From: Variovorax sp. JS1663
Lineage (GTDB): Bacteria > Pseudomonadota > Gammaproteobacteria > Burkholderiales > Burkholderiaceae_C
DNA: 45,821 nt
Direction: 5' to 3'
NCBI RefSeq assembly: GCF_002157355.1
Contig: NZ_LYMK01000052.1
Span: forward strand, 1 to 45,821
A program made the translations under genes and the position numbers. Positions 25,237-33,972 of the stretch are shown here, piece by piece (position 1 is the first letter of the stretch; each line of letters begins with the position of its first letter). The notes beneath the pieces are model-generated. The model did no database searches and had not been told where the DNA came from. It saw nothing but the letters and a program-made list of their open reading frames with translations.

Positions 25237-26160
25237 ATGTCGGCGCAGGCGGCCGCGGCCAGAACGCACGACCACCGGCGCATCGGGCCCGGCCTGGCAC
25301 TGGCCTCGCTGGGTGCCATCGCCTTCAGCGGCAAGGCCATCATCGTCAAGCTGGCCTACCGCTATGGCGTGGATGCGGTCACGCTGATCATGCTGCGCAT
25401 GCTGTTCGCGCTGCCGCTGTTCGCGCTGATGGCCTGGTGGGCCGGGCGCGGCAAGCCGGCGCTCATGCGGCGCGACTGGCTGGGCGTGATCGGGCTGGGC
25501 TTCTCGGGCTACTACCTTTCCAGCTTTCTCGACTTCGCCGGGCTGGCCTACATCACCGCCAGCCTGGAGCGGCTGATCCTCTATCTCAACCCGACGCTGG
25601 TGCTGCTGTTCGGCTGGATCGCCTACCGCCGGCGCATCACGCGCGGGCAGATGGCCGGCATGGCGATCAGCTACGTCGGCGTGCTGCTGGTCTTCGGCCA
25701 CGAGCTGGGGCTGGGGCAGAGCGCCGGGGCCGCCTGGGGCGCGCTGCTGGTCTTCCTGAGCGCGGTGAGCTATGCGGTCTACCTGGTGGCCAGCGGCGAG
25801 TTCGTCAAACGCCTCGGGTCCCTCAGGCTGGTGGGGCTGGCCACCAGCGTCGCATGTGTGCTGTGCATTCTGCAGTTCGTGCTGCTGCGGCCGGTAGACA
25901 CCGTGTTCCAGGTGGCGCCCCAGGTGATCTGGCTCTCGGTGCTCAACGCCACGCTGTGCACCGCGGTGCCCGTCCTGGCGGTGATGATGGCCATCGAGCG
26001 CATCGGCCCTGCGATGGCCGCGCAAACGGGCATGATCGGGCCGATGTCGACCATTGCGATGGGTGCGCTGATCCTCGGCGAGCCCTTCACCGCATGGATC
26101 GCGGCCGGCACCGCGCTGGTGATCGCGGGCATCTTCGTCTTCACACGCATGGGCCGCTGA
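25237..26160 (+). CDS. EamA/DMT-family transporter
   Basis: 307 residues with ten predicted membrane helices in two EamA halves; LRMLFALPLFALMAWW and YLNPTLVLLFGWIAYRRR mark the first, and GPAMAAQTGMIGPMSTIAMG and GEPFTAWIAAGTALVIAGI the second. DMT proteins usually export metabolites such as amino acids. It begins 6 bp after the GGT-like stop and is followed by an SDR gene 19 bp later, in one operon. It could export a product of the GGT-like reaction; this is inference from position. Confidence 0.9.
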   Translation: MSAQAAAARTHDHRRIGPGLALASLGAIAFSGKAIIVKLAYRYGVDAVTLIMLRMLFALPLFALMAWWAGRGKPALMRRDWLGVIGLGFSGYYLSSFLDFAGLAYITASLERLILYLNPTLVLLFGWIAYRRRITRGQMAGMAISYVGVLLVFGHELGLGQSAGAAWGALLVFLSAVSYAVYLVASGEFVKRLGSLRLVGLATSVACVLCILQFVLLRPVDTVFQVAPQVIWLSVLNATLCTAVPVLAVMMAIERIGPAMAAQTGMIGPMSTIAMGALILGEPFTAWIAAGTALVIAGIFVFTRMGR

Positions 26161-26179
26161 GGCCCCGGAGGAAATCAAC

Positions 26180-26971
26180 ATGGATCTAGGAATCGCAGGC
26201 AGGACCGCACTGGTGTGCGGTGCCAGCAAGGGCTTGGGCTACGGCTGCGCCGAGGCGCTGGTGCGCGAGGGCGTGAACGTGGTCGTCGTGGCGCGCGGCG
26301 CAGAGGCGCTGGCCGATGCCGCGAAGAAGCTGGAGGCCGCTGCCGGCGCCGGCGGGCCCTGGGTCAAGACCCTGGCCGCCGACATCACGACCGCCGATGC
26401 CCGTGCCGCGGTATTCGCGCTGCGCAAGGACTACGACATCGTCGTCACCAACGCCGGCGGCCCGCCGCCCGGCGATTTCCGCGACTGGGACCGCGAGGCC
26501 TGGCTCAAGGCGGTGGACGCCAACATGCTCACGCCCATCGAGCTGATCAAGGCGACGGTCGACGGCATGGCGGCGCGCGGCTTCGGGCGGATCGTGAACA
26601 TCACCTCCAGCTCGGTGAAGGCGCCGATCGACATCCTGGGCCTGTCCAACGGCGCGCGCAGCGGGCTCACCGGCTTCGTGGCCGGCGTGGCACGCAGCGG
26701 CATCGCGGCGCAGGGCGTGACGATCAACAACCTGCTGCCGGGCTCTTTCGAAACGGATCGGCTCAAGGGGACCATGGCCGGCGCTGCCAAGAAGTCAGGG
26801 CAGGACTTCGACACGGTCTGGGAAAGCCGCAAGAAGAATATTCCGGCACGGCGATTCGGTACGCCTTCGGAGTTCGGGTCGATCTGCGCTTTCCTTTGCA
26901 GCGTGCAGGCGGGGTACTTGAACGGGCAGAACATCCTCGCGGATGGCGGGGCGTATCCGGGGACGTACTGA
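26180..26971 (+). CDS. Atypical SDR protein, 3-oxoacyl-ACP reductase-like, catalytic Tyr/Lys replaced
   Basis: 263 residues. The cofactor loop is GASKGLG (about residues 15-21) and NAGGPPPGDF marks the core. The Ser region is ITSSSVKAPI. Where classical SDRs read YxxxK, this protein reads SNGAR: aligned with YAASKAAL it gives SNGARSGL, so Tyr is Ser and Lys is Arg. I recall a BKR-like SDR subgroup that lacks the full catalytic tetrad, and this fits it. AGGAGG-like GGAGGAAATC lies before ATG 26180. It ends the tctC-GGT-EamA operon. Activity, if any, may be non-classical. Confidence 0.82.
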   Translation: MDLGIAGRTALVCGASKGLGYGCAEALVREGVNVVVVARGAEALADAAKKLEAAAGAGGPWVKTLAADITTADARAAVFALRKDYDIVVTNAGGPPPGDFRDWDREAWLKAVDANMLTPIELIKATVDGMAARGFGRIVNITSSSVKAPIDILGLSNGARSGLTGFVAGVARSGIAAQGVTINNLLPGSFETDRLKGTMAGAAKKSGQDFDTVWESRKKNIPARRFGTPSEFGSICAFLCSVQAGYLNGQNILADGGAYPGTY

Positions 26972-27052
26972 TCTTCTGTGACTTGCCCTCGTGGGCAGGG
27001 TGGCAAAGGTTGCGCGCTGCAAAGGCGCCTGCGGGTGTGCCGGCGGCGCTTC

Positions 27053-27147
27053 ACTGTGGCGGTCGGCGCTGCGCGCCGACTCCCCTGCGGCACCGCCCTC
27101 AGGTGAGCACCGCAGCGGAGTCGGCGCGAAGCGACGACCGCCCCAGT
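27053..27147. repeat. 95-nt imperfect palindrome between convergent genes
   Basis: Two arms of 38 nt (27053-27090 and 27110-27147) are complementary at about 34 positions, around a 19-nt loop that itself contains a 4-bp stem (CACC/GGTG). The core arms are CGCGCCGACTCCCCTGCGG and CCGCAGCGGAGTCGGCGCG, one mismatch in 19. No T-run follows on either side. It lies in the 221-bp gap between the convergent SDR and LysR genes, where it may stop both transcripts or be a dispersed palindromic (REP/MITE-like) element. Apart from this hairpin I see nothing else in the gap. Confidence 0.75.
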
Positions 27148-27192
27148 ATGAGACCGGGCCGCAGACCGCCTCCCGCGGCGCGCACACCAGCA

Positions 27193-28107
27193 TCACTCGA
27201 ACGCCAGCCTCCACTGACTGTCCACCGCAAAGCTGTGCGCGAGGAAGTCCACGAACTCCCGCACCTTCGCCGAAGGCTGCCGCGGCTGCGGAAACACCGC
27301 GTAGAGCGTGCGCGACTCGGGCGTCCATTCCGGCAGCACCGTGCGCAGGCTGCCAGCGGCGATGTCGTCGGCGACGAGGAAGGTCGGCAAGAGCCCGATG
27401 CCCGCGCCTTCCAGCAGCGATTCGCGCAGCACCAGGCTGTTGTTGCAGCGGCAGTTGCCCGTGACGCGCACCGTGCGGTCGCCGCCGGGCGCGATGACGT
27501 GCCACTCGTCGGGCAATTGCCCGCGGTTGTAGATCATGCAGTTGTGGCGCTTGAGTTCCTGTGGCGCCGCGGGCTCGCCGTGCCGCGCCAGGTAGGCCGG
27601 TGAGGCCACCATCGCTCGCGCCATGCGGCCGATGGGCCGCGCGCCGCGCATGGGCTCGCGGTCGTTGCCGGCGATCAGGATGGAGACGTCGAAGCCGGCT
27701 TCGGCCGGGTCGACGAAATAGTCGTTCAGGGTCAGCTCCAGCTTGACCTCGGGAAAGCGCGCGAGAAAGTCCGCGATGCTGCGGCCCAGGTGCGCCGAGC
27801 CGAGCGAGACCGGTGCGCGCACCTTCAGCAGTCCGCGCGGGGTCGGGTGCAGTTGGCCGGCGGTTTTCTCGGCCTCCTCGATGTCGTCGAGGATCCGGAT
27901 GCAGCTCGCGTAATAGGTGCGCCCGGCCTCGGTGAGGCTGATGCGCCGCGTGGTGCGCGCCAGCAGGGGCGTGCCCACGTGCGTCTCCAGCGCCGCCACG
28001 TACTTGCTCACCGAGCCCGCGGACATCGCGAGCTCCTCCGCAGCATCGCTGAAGCTGTGGCGCTCCACCACCTTGCGGAACACGGCCATGCAGGTCAGTC
28101 GGTCCAA
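27193..28107 (-). CDS. LysR-family transcriptional regulator
   Basis: 304 residues. The HTH is in SFSDAAEELAMSAGSVSKYVAALE; the effector domain follows with GLLKVRAPVSLGSAHLG and ends in FLAHSF. TTG 28107 is the likely start because it yields the family opening MDRLTCMAVFRKVVE and has GGAAAGAA just upstream; an ATG lies six codons further in. It is divergent from the ABC-transporter/amidohydrolase operon that starts at 28229 and is the likely regulator of that operon. Confidence 0.88.
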   Translation of the reverse strand: MDRLTCMAVFRKVVERHSFSDAAEELAMSAGSVSKYVAALETHVGTPLLARTTRRISLTEAGRTYYASCIRILDDIEEAEKTAGQLHPTPRGLLKVRAPVSLGSAHLGRSIADFLARFPEVKLELTLNDYFVDPAEAGFDVSILIAGNDREPMRGARPIGRMARAMVASPAYLARHGEPAAPQELKRHNCMIYNRGQLPDEWHVIAPGGDRTVRVTGNCRCNNSLVLRESLLEGAGIGLLPTFLVADDIAAGSLRTVLPEWTPESRTLYAVFPQPRQPSAKVREFVDFLAHSFAVDSQWRLAFE

Positions 28108-28112
28108 ATTCT

Positions 28113-28146
28113 TTCCAATCTCGAAAGTGATTCTTCTCGATTGGAA
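28113..28146. promoter_or_regulatory. 8-bp inverted repeat, candidate LysR operator
   Basis: TTCCAATC (28113-28120) and GATTGGAA (28139-28146) are perfect inverted copies separated by 18 bp, in an AT-richer stretch only 6 bp upstream of the LysR start codon and 83 bp before the ABC operon. Position and symmetry suit a site bound by the divergent LysR protein, with autoregulation. It could also fold as a leader hairpin in the lysR mRNA, and it includes the GGAAAG ribosome-binding site of lysR. Confidence 0.5.
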
Positions 28147-28228
28147 TGTTTATGCCCGATAGGGAAACTGTCAACATGCCGTCACAGAGCAACAACAGGC
28201 CCTCCCCACGGGGCCGCGAGGAGAAACG

Positions 28229-29716
28229 ATGAGCCTGCGCACGCGCACCCTGCATCTCGCCATCGCGACCGGCCTGGCCTGCAGCCTCGGCCTGGCGGCC
28301 GCCGCACCCACCGGCACCCTGCGCTTCGGCACCAACCAGCAACTGGACGACTGGGAAACGCTCACCAAGGCCAACAGCACCTACACCTCGCTGGTCTACG
28401 AGGGCCTGGCCGAGATGGCGCCCGACGGCGTGACCATCGTGCCGCGCCTGGCCACCGGCTGGAAGGAGAGCCCGGCCAAGGTCGAGATCACCCTGCGCCA
28501 GGGCGTCACCTTCCACGACGGGACGCCCTTCGATGCCGCCGCGGTGGTGAAGAACCTCGAGCGCGTGCGCGACACGCCCGGCCAGTGGCGCGGCGTGATG
28601 GACGGCGTGGACAAGTTCGTCGCGGTCTCGCCCACGCAGGTGGACGTGCTGCTCAAGCGCCCATCGCCGAACCTGCTGCCCAACCTCGCGCGTCGCGGCG
28701 CCTACATGGTCTCGCCCAAGGCGCTGGACAGCGGCAGCTGGAAGACCGCGCCGGTGGGCACCGGCCCGTGGAAGCTGGAGGCCAAGGACGTGGTCAAGGG
28801 CCTGCGCCAGGTCGTCAGCTACTACGACGGCTACTACGCGCCGGACAAGGTCGGCGTGGGCCGCATCGAGGTGACCTACATCAACGACCCCGACAGCCTC
28901 TACAACGCGCTGCGCACCGGGCAGGTCGATATCGTCTGGACCAACGCCTCCATCGCCACCCGCGCCGAGCGCGAGGGCATGAAGGTGAGCTGGTTCCCCT
29001 CGGTGCTGTGGCACCTGCAGATGATGGACACGGTCAAGGTCTTCAACAGCACCAAGCTGCGCCAGGCCATCTGCCACGCGATGAACCCGCAGGACTACAT
29101 CGACGCGCAACTGGGCGGCCGCGGCAAGATCCACACCCAGCGCGTGCGGGAGGGCGTGCCCGGCTACAACCCGGCGGTCAAGGGCTACCCCTACGACCTC
29201 GCGAAGGCCAGGCAGCTGATGGCCGAACTGGGCAACCCCAAGCCGCAGATCACGCTCGCGAGCTTCGACAACCAGCGCACCATCGCCGAGCTGTTCAAGA
29301 GCCAGATGGCGCAGATCGGCATCGAGGTCAAGCTGGACCTGATGACCTTCGGCCAGTTCTTCAGCACCTTCCGCAGCGGCAAGTACGCCGCCGCCATCCT
29401 GACCGACTCGCAGGACACCGGCACCTACGACTACTACCTCTACCACTTCGCCCCGACGGGCGCCGGCAATCCGCTGGGCACCACCTTCCCGGCCATCGAC
29501 GCGGCGGTCAAGGAGGCGCTGGCAGCCGACGACGCGAAGGCCCAGAACGCGGGCTGGCAGAAGATGATCAAGGTGGTGAACGACGAGGCGCTGGACTGCG
29601 GCTTCTTTGACTACGCGGCCTACTGGGCCTACAACCCGAAGAAGGTCGCGAAGGTGGTGTCCACCATCGGCGACGTCGCGGTGTTCCGCTACGCCGACCT
29701 GCGTCTGGCGCGCTGA
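28229..29716 (+). CDS. ABC transporter substrate-binding protein, SBP_bac_5 (oligopeptide) family
   Basis: 495 residues. The signal peptide is MSLRTRTLHLAIATGLACSL to about residue 26 (AAA). The family core reads LATGWKESPAKVEITLRQGV then FHDGTPFDAAAVVKNLERV, and the C-terminus has YNPKKVAKVV. It binds a peptide or other nitrogenous solute in the periplasm for the permeases encoded at 31064 and 32005. GAGGAGAAACG precedes ATG 28229. It opens the eight-gene operon. Relatives bind dipeptides, glutathione, opines or nickel, so the ligand is open; the amidohydrolases downstream argue for an amide or cyclic-amine compound. Confidence 0.92.
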   Translation: MSLRTRTLHLAIATGLACSLGLAAAAPTGTLRFGTNQQLDDWETLTKANSTYTSLVYEGLAEMAPDGVTIVPRLATGWKESPAKVEITLRQGVTFHDGTPFDAAAVVKNLERVRDTPGQWRGVMDGVDKFVAVSPTQVDVLLKRPSPNLLPNLARRGAYMVSPKALDSGSWKTAPVGTGPWKLEAKDVVKGLRQVVSYYDGYYAPDKVGVGRIEVTYINDPDSLYNALRTGQVDIVWTNASIATRAEREGMKVSWFPSVLWHLQMMDTVKVFNSTKLRQAICHAMNPQDYIDAQLGGRGKIHTQRVREGVPGYNPAVKGYPYDLAKARQLMAELGNPKPQITLASFDNQRTIAELFKSQMAQIGIEVKLDLMTFGQFFSTFRSGKYAAAILTDSQDTGTYDYYLYHFAPTGAGNPLGTTFPAIDAAVKEALAADDAKAQNAGWQKMIKVVNDEALDCGFFDYAAYWAYNPKKVAKVVSTIGDVAVFRYADLRLAR

Positions 29717-29729
29717 AGGGGAGGGCAGC

Positions 29730-31067
29730 GTGACCACCACCCCCCTCCTGATCCGCGGCGCCACCATCCTCAGCATGGACCCGCAGGTGGGCGACCTCGC
29801 CCGCGGCGACGTGCTGGTGCAGGACGGGCGCATTGCCGCCGTCGGCCCCGCGCTCGATGCACCCGCGGGCACCGAGCGCATCGATGCCGGAGGCATGATC
29901 CTCATCCCCGGCCTGATCGACTCGCACACCCACATGTGGCAGGCGCCGCTCAAGGGCCTGGGCGCGGGCCTGTGGGGCGCGGCCGACTACAGCCGCCACG
30001 TGTTCCCGCTGCGCGAGAAGTTCTCGGCCGAGGACATGCACGACGCCACCTTTGCCTGCGGCGTCGAGATGCTGGACCACGGCATCACCACCGTGCTGGA
30101 CTTCTGCCACAACGTGATGACGCCGCAACATGCAGAGCAGGCGCTGGCGGCGCATCGCCGCACCGGGCAGCGCATCCTGTTCGCGTACGGCATGCTGGGC
30201 GCCTTCAAGACGCTGGCGGCCGAGCACGGCTGGCGCCTGGCGCAGATCCGCGAGCTGGCCGGCGCGATGCGCGGCGGCGATGGGCTGCTGCGGCTGGGCA
30301 TCGCGCTGGGCTCGCTGGAGTACGCGGGCCTGGAGCTGGTCGCGACCGAGATCGCCCTCGGGCGCGAGCTCGGCCTCGTCATGAGCTTCCACCAGAACCC
30401 GCCAGGCCAGATCCTCGAACTGCACCAAGCCGGACTGCTCGGCGGCGACCTGCTGCCCGTGCATGCCAACGTCGCGACCGACCAAGAGTTGGGCCTGTTG
30501 GCGCAGCACGGCTGCGGCATCTCCTTCACCGTCGAGGGCGAGTTCGGCGGCGGCCGGCCGATGAGCATCATCGGCCGCGCGCACCGCGCCGGCGTGACGC
30601 CCAGCCTCGGCGTCGACATTCCCTCGCGCGTGGCGCTGGACCTGTTCGCGCAAATGCGCCTGACCTTCCAGGTGCTGCGCAACGAGGAGGCCACGGTCGA
30701 GCGCATCGCCGGCCGCTGGCCGCTGGCGCGCCACCCCGGCACGCCGCATGCGCAGCCGCGCCACATGCTCGAGTACACGACCGTCAACGCCGCCCGCGCG
30801 CTCGGCCTGGGCGATGAGATCGGCCGCATCGCGCCGGGCCTGCGCGCCGACCTGGTGCTGCTGCGCACCGGCCCGTACGGCATGTCGCTGGGCGATCCCG
30901 CGGCGCACGTCGCGCTGCAGAGCTGCGCCGCCGACGTCGACACGGTGCTGGTCGACGGCCGCGTGCGAAAGCGCGATGGCCGTCTGCTCGACCTCGATCC
31001 GGCCGAGGCCGCGGCGGCCAACCGGCGCGTGCGCGAACGCGTGCTCGGGTCGGCGGAGGCCGCGTGA
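29730..31067 (+). CDS. Amidohydrolase-superfamily enzyme (chlorohydrolase/cytosine-deaminase-like), copy 1
   Basis: 445 residues from GTG 29730, preceded by GGGGAGGGCAGC. Metal-binding residues are H66 and H68 (DSHTHMW), H221 (SFHQN), H245 (PVHAN) and D296 (LGVDIPS), giving a mononuclear-type site as in the TrzN/AtzA/cytosine deaminase branch. The N-terminal RGATILSMDP and C-terminal ADLVLLRTG beta-sandwich are typical. It would hydrolyse or deaminate a substrate brought in by the ABC importer. The 3' end overlaps the next gene (GTGA). It is closely similar to the enzyme at 34976, and less so to the one at 36353. Confidence 0.88.
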   Translation: MTTTPLLIRGATILSMDPQVGDLARGDVLVQDGRIAAVGPALDAPAGTERIDAGGMILIPGLIDSHTHMWQAPLKGLGAGLWGAADYSRHVFPLREKFSAEDMHDATFACGVEMLDHGITTVLDFCHNVMTPQHAEQALAAHRRTGQRILFAYGMLGAFKTLAAEHGWRLAQIRELAGAMRGGDGLLRLGIALGSLEYAGLELVATEIALGRELGLVMSFHQNPPGQILELHQAGLLGGDLLPVHANVATDQELGLLAQHGCGISFTVEGEFGGGRPMSIIGRAHRAGVTPSLGVDIPSRVALDLFAQMRLTFQVLRNEEATVERIAGRWPLARHPGTPHAQPRHMLEYTTVNAARALGLGDEIGRIAPGLRADLVLLRTGPYGMSLGDPAAHVALQSCAADVDTVLVDGRVRKRDGRLLDLDPAEAAAANRRVRERVLGSAEAA

Positions 31068-32008
31068 AGCGTCTGGTACTCGCGCGGTTGGCTGCGGTGC
31101 TGCCGATCCTGTTCGCGGTCTCGCTCTTCACCTTCGTGCTGACGCGGCTGACCTCGACCGATCCGGTCAGCCAGATCCTCGGCCCCGGCGCCTCCGCGGC
31201 CGACCGCGCCGAGTACGCGCGCGGCCTGGGCCTGGACCGTCCCCTGCCCGAGCAGTTCCTGGGCTGGACCGGGGCCGCGCTGCGCGGCGACCTGGGCCAG
31301 TCGCTCTACACCAGCCTGCCGGTGACCGCCTCGATCGCCGACGCCGTGGGCGTGACCCTCTCGCTCGCGCTGGCCGGCATGCTGCTGGCGCTGCTGCTCG
31401 GCCTGCCGCTGGGCATCGCGGCCGCGGTGCGCCACGGGTCCTGGGCCGACCGCGCGCTGACCCTGGTCGTCTCGCTGGGCCTGGCCGTGCCCAGCATCTG
31501 GCTGGCGCTGCTGCTCTCGCTGGCCTTCGCGGTCGAGCTGCAGTGGTTCGACGTGGTGGGCTACACGCCGTTCTCCGACGATCCGCTGCAATGGGCGCGC
31601 GGCCTCGTGCTGCCCGCGGTGGCGCTGAGCGTGCACACCGCGGCGGTGATCGCGCGCCAGATGCGCAGCGCGATGATCGAGGTGCTGCAGTCGCCCTACG
31701 TGCATGCGCTGCGGGCGCGGGGCCTGGCGCAGCGCACCATCGTCTGGCTCTACGCCATCCGCAACGCGATGGTGCCGGTGCTCAGCGTCATCGCGATCCA
31801 GATGTCGGTGCTGGTCGGCGCCAGCATCGCGATCGAGCGCATCTTCGCGGTGCCGGCGCTGGGCACGCTGCTGATCGACAGCGTGGTGCGCGGAGATTTC
31901 CCCATGCTTCAGGGCGTGGTCGTCGTCGTCGCGCTCATCGTGCTGGCCGTCAACCTCGTGGCCGACGTGGGCTACGGGCTGATCAACCCGAAGGTGCGCA
32001 TCCATTGA
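31064..32008 (+). CDS. ABC transporter permease, DppB/OppB type
   Basis: 314 residues with six membrane helices: an N-terminal helix (LVLARLAAVLPILFAVSLF), then TLSLALAGMLLALLLGLPLG, and the EAA loop at LRARGLAQRTIVWLYAIRNA. It is the first permease of the importer. GTG 31064 overlaps the previous stop and the stop overlaps the next gene (TTGA), so expression is coupled. The fold and length match the family. Confidence 0.92.
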   Translation: MKRLVLARLAAVLPILFAVSLFTFVLTRLTSTDPVSQILGPGASAADRAEYARGLGLDRPLPEQFLGWTGAALRGDLGQSLYTSLPVTASIADAVGVTLSLALAGMLLALLLGLPLGIAAAVRHGSWADRALTLVVSLGLAVPSIWLALLLSLAFAVELQWFDVVGYTPFSDDPLQWARGLVLPAVALSVHTAAVIARQMRSAMIEVLQSPYVHALRARGLAQRTIVWLYAIRNAMVPVLSVIAIQMSVLVGASIAIERIFAVPALGTLLIDSVVRGDFPMLQGVVVVVALIVLAVNLVADVGYGLINPKVRIH

Positions 32009-33972
32009 ACACGACCACCACCGCCCCCGTGGAGACGCTGTCCGCCATGGCCACGCCCCCTGCCGCCGCCAATGACGAATCCGCGCGCCGCCTGGCGCCG
32101 CGCCTGAAGGCCCTGGCGCGTCCCTTCGTGCTGCTGCCCGCGGCCTGGCTGCTGTTGCTGCTGGTCTGCGCCGCCGCGGCGCCGCTGGTCGCGCCGCACG
32201 ACCCCTTCCACCCGGACCTCAAGCACCGCCTGGAGGCGCCGAACGCGCTGTACTGGCTGGGCACCGACGACCTGGGCCGCGACACGCTCTCGCGCCTGGT
32301 CTTCGGCGCACGCACCGCCCTGCTGGCCTCCCTCGAGAGCGTGGCCATCGGCGCGGTGCTCGGCATCGGCATCGGCCTGGCAGCGGGCTACCTGGGCGGC
32401 TGGCTCGACCGCGTCGCGATGCGGCTGGCCGACGTGATGCAGTCCATCCCCGCCGTGCTGCTGGCGCTGGCGCTGATCGGCGTCTTCGGCAAGGGGCTGG
32501 CCAACGCGATGCTGGCGGTGGGGCTGATCTTCTCGGTGAGTTTCATGCGCATCACCCGCGCGGTGGTGCTGGCCGAGCGTGAGCGGCTGTACGTCGATGC
32601 GGCGCGCGTGCTCGGGCTCGGGCCCCTTGCGATCATGCTGCGGCAGATCCTGCCGAACGTGGCCGGGCCGCTGGTGGTGCAGGCCTCCATCTCGCTCGGC
32701 ACGGCGCTGCTCATCGAGGCCATGTTGAGCTTCCTCGGCGTGGGCGCCGACAGCACCCAGGTGAGCTGGGGTGCGATGCTGGAGACGGCCCGCCAGTTCC
32801 AGAGCGAGCAACCCTTCCTGCCGGTGCTGCCGGGCATGGCCATCACGCTGACGGTGCTGGCCTTCAACCTGCTGGGCGATGCGTTGCGCGACAGCCTGCT
32901 GCCGGGCGGGCCGCGTGTTGCGCGGCGCGCGGCGGCCGCGCCCGTGGCGCGGCCTGTCGCCGACAGCCTGGACGCCGAGCCGCTGCCGCCCGACACGCTG
33001 CTGCGCCTGAACCATCTGACGGTGCGGCTGCAGGGGCCGCAGGGCGAGGCCGAATTGCTCAGCGACGTTTCGCTGCACCTGCGCCGCGGCGAGGTGCTGG
33101 GGCTGGTGGGCGAGTCGGGCTGCGGCAAGTCGATCACCGCGGCCGCCATCATCAACCTGCTGCCGCCCGCGGCGCGCGTGGCCGCGGGATCGGTGCGCCT
33201 CGGCGAGACCGAGCTGGTCGGGATGGACGAGACGCTGGCCCGCCAGATCCGCGGGCGCCGCATCGGCATGGTGTTCCAGGACGCCGTGGCGGCGCTGTCG
33301 CCGGTTCACACCATCGGCCGGCAATTGATCGACGCGGTGCGCGCGCACGGCGGGTTCGATGCCCGGCAGGCGCGCGCACGCGCCATCGAATTGCTGGAGC
33401 TGGTCGGCGTGCCGGACGCGGAGCGGCGGCTGGACGACTATCCACACCAATTCTCCGGCGGCATGGCGCAGCGCGTGGTGATCGCGGGCGCGCTGGCCTG
33501 CGACCCGGAGCTCCTGATCGCCGACGAGCCGACCACCGCGCTGGACGTGACCATCCAGGCCCAGGTGCTGGACCTGCTGATGGACCTGCGCCAGCGCCTG
33601 GGCATGTCGATCCTGCTGATCACGCACGACCTGGGCGTGGTGGCCGATGCCTGCGACCGCGTGGCCGTGATGTACGCGGGCCAGTTGGTGGAGACGGGGC
33701 CGGTGCGCGAGGTGCTTTCTCGGCCGCGCCATCCCTACACGGCGGCGTTGCTGGCGGCGATGCCGAAGGGTGGCGCAGGCGGCGCCGCCTTGGCCACCAT
33801 TCCGGGGCGCGTGCCGCCGGCCTGGGCCTGGCCGGAAGGCTGCCGCTTCCATCCGCGCTGCCCGCATGCGATCGAGGCCTGCACCACCGCGCCGGTGGTC
33901 CTGGCGCAGGGCGTGCGCTGCCTGCGCGTCGAGACGCTCGCACCGCGGCGTGAGGAGAAGGTGTTGCCATGA
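32005..33972 (+). CDS. Fused ABC transporter permease (DppC-like) and ATP-binding subunit (DppD-like)
   Basis: 655 residues with two domains. Residues about 1-305 are a DppC permease (GTDDLGRDTLSRLVFGARTA, EAA loop LGLGPLAIMLRQILPNVAG). Residues about 325-655 are an ATPase: Walker A GESGCGKS (369-376), signature FSGGMAQR, Walker B LLIADEPTTALD and the Cys-rich FHPRCPHAIEAC typical of oligopeptide ATPases. The frame is continuous, so this is a natural fusion, known in this family. TTG 32005 overlaps the previous stop; an in-frame ATG at 32047 is the alternative and would lose 14 residues. Its partner ATPase follows at once. Confidence 0.92.
   Translation: MNTTTTAPVETLSAMATPPAAANDESARRLAPRLKALARPFVLLPAAWLLLLLVCAAAAPLVAPHDPFHPDLKHRLEAPNALYWLGTDDLGRDTLSRLVFGARTALLASLESVAIGAVLGIGIGLAAGYLGGWLDRVAMRLADVMQSIPAVLLALALIGVFGKGLANAMLAVGLIFSVSFMRITRAVVLAERERLYVDAARVLGLGPLAIMLRQILPNVAGPLVVQASISLGTALLIEAMLSFLGVGADSTQVSWGAMLETARQFQSEQPFLPVLPGMAITLTVLAFNLLGDALRDSLLPGGPRVARRAAAAPVARPVADSLDAEPLPPDTLLRLNHLTVRLQGPQGEAELLSDVSLHLRRGEVLGLVGESGCGKSITAAAIINLLPPAARVAAGSVRLGETELVGMDETLARQIRGRRIGMVFQDAVAALSPVHTIGRQLIDAVRAHGGFDARQARARAIELLELVGVPDAERRLDDYPHQFSGGMAQRVVIAGALACDPELLIADEPTTALDVTIQAQVLDLLMDLRQRLGMSILLITHDLGVVADACDRVAVMYAGQLVETGPVREVLSRPRHPYTAALLAAMPKGGAGGAALATIPGRVPPAWAWPEGCRFHPRCPHAIEACTTAPVVLAQGVRCLRVETLAPRREEKVLP

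Noticed and set aside
22318..26229. A 1,303-codon open frame on the minus strand opposite tctA, the Bug protein, the GGT-like gene and EamA
   Set aside because: Composition is His/Arg/Gln-rich without any domain, and the plus strand carries four recognisable genes over the same bases. High GC makes such antisense frames common.
26795..29953. A 1,052-codon minus-strand open frame across the LysR and ABC binding-protein genes
   Set aside because: It lacks domain signals and is a shadow of genuine genes in other frames, with low-complexity Arg/His/Gly sequence.
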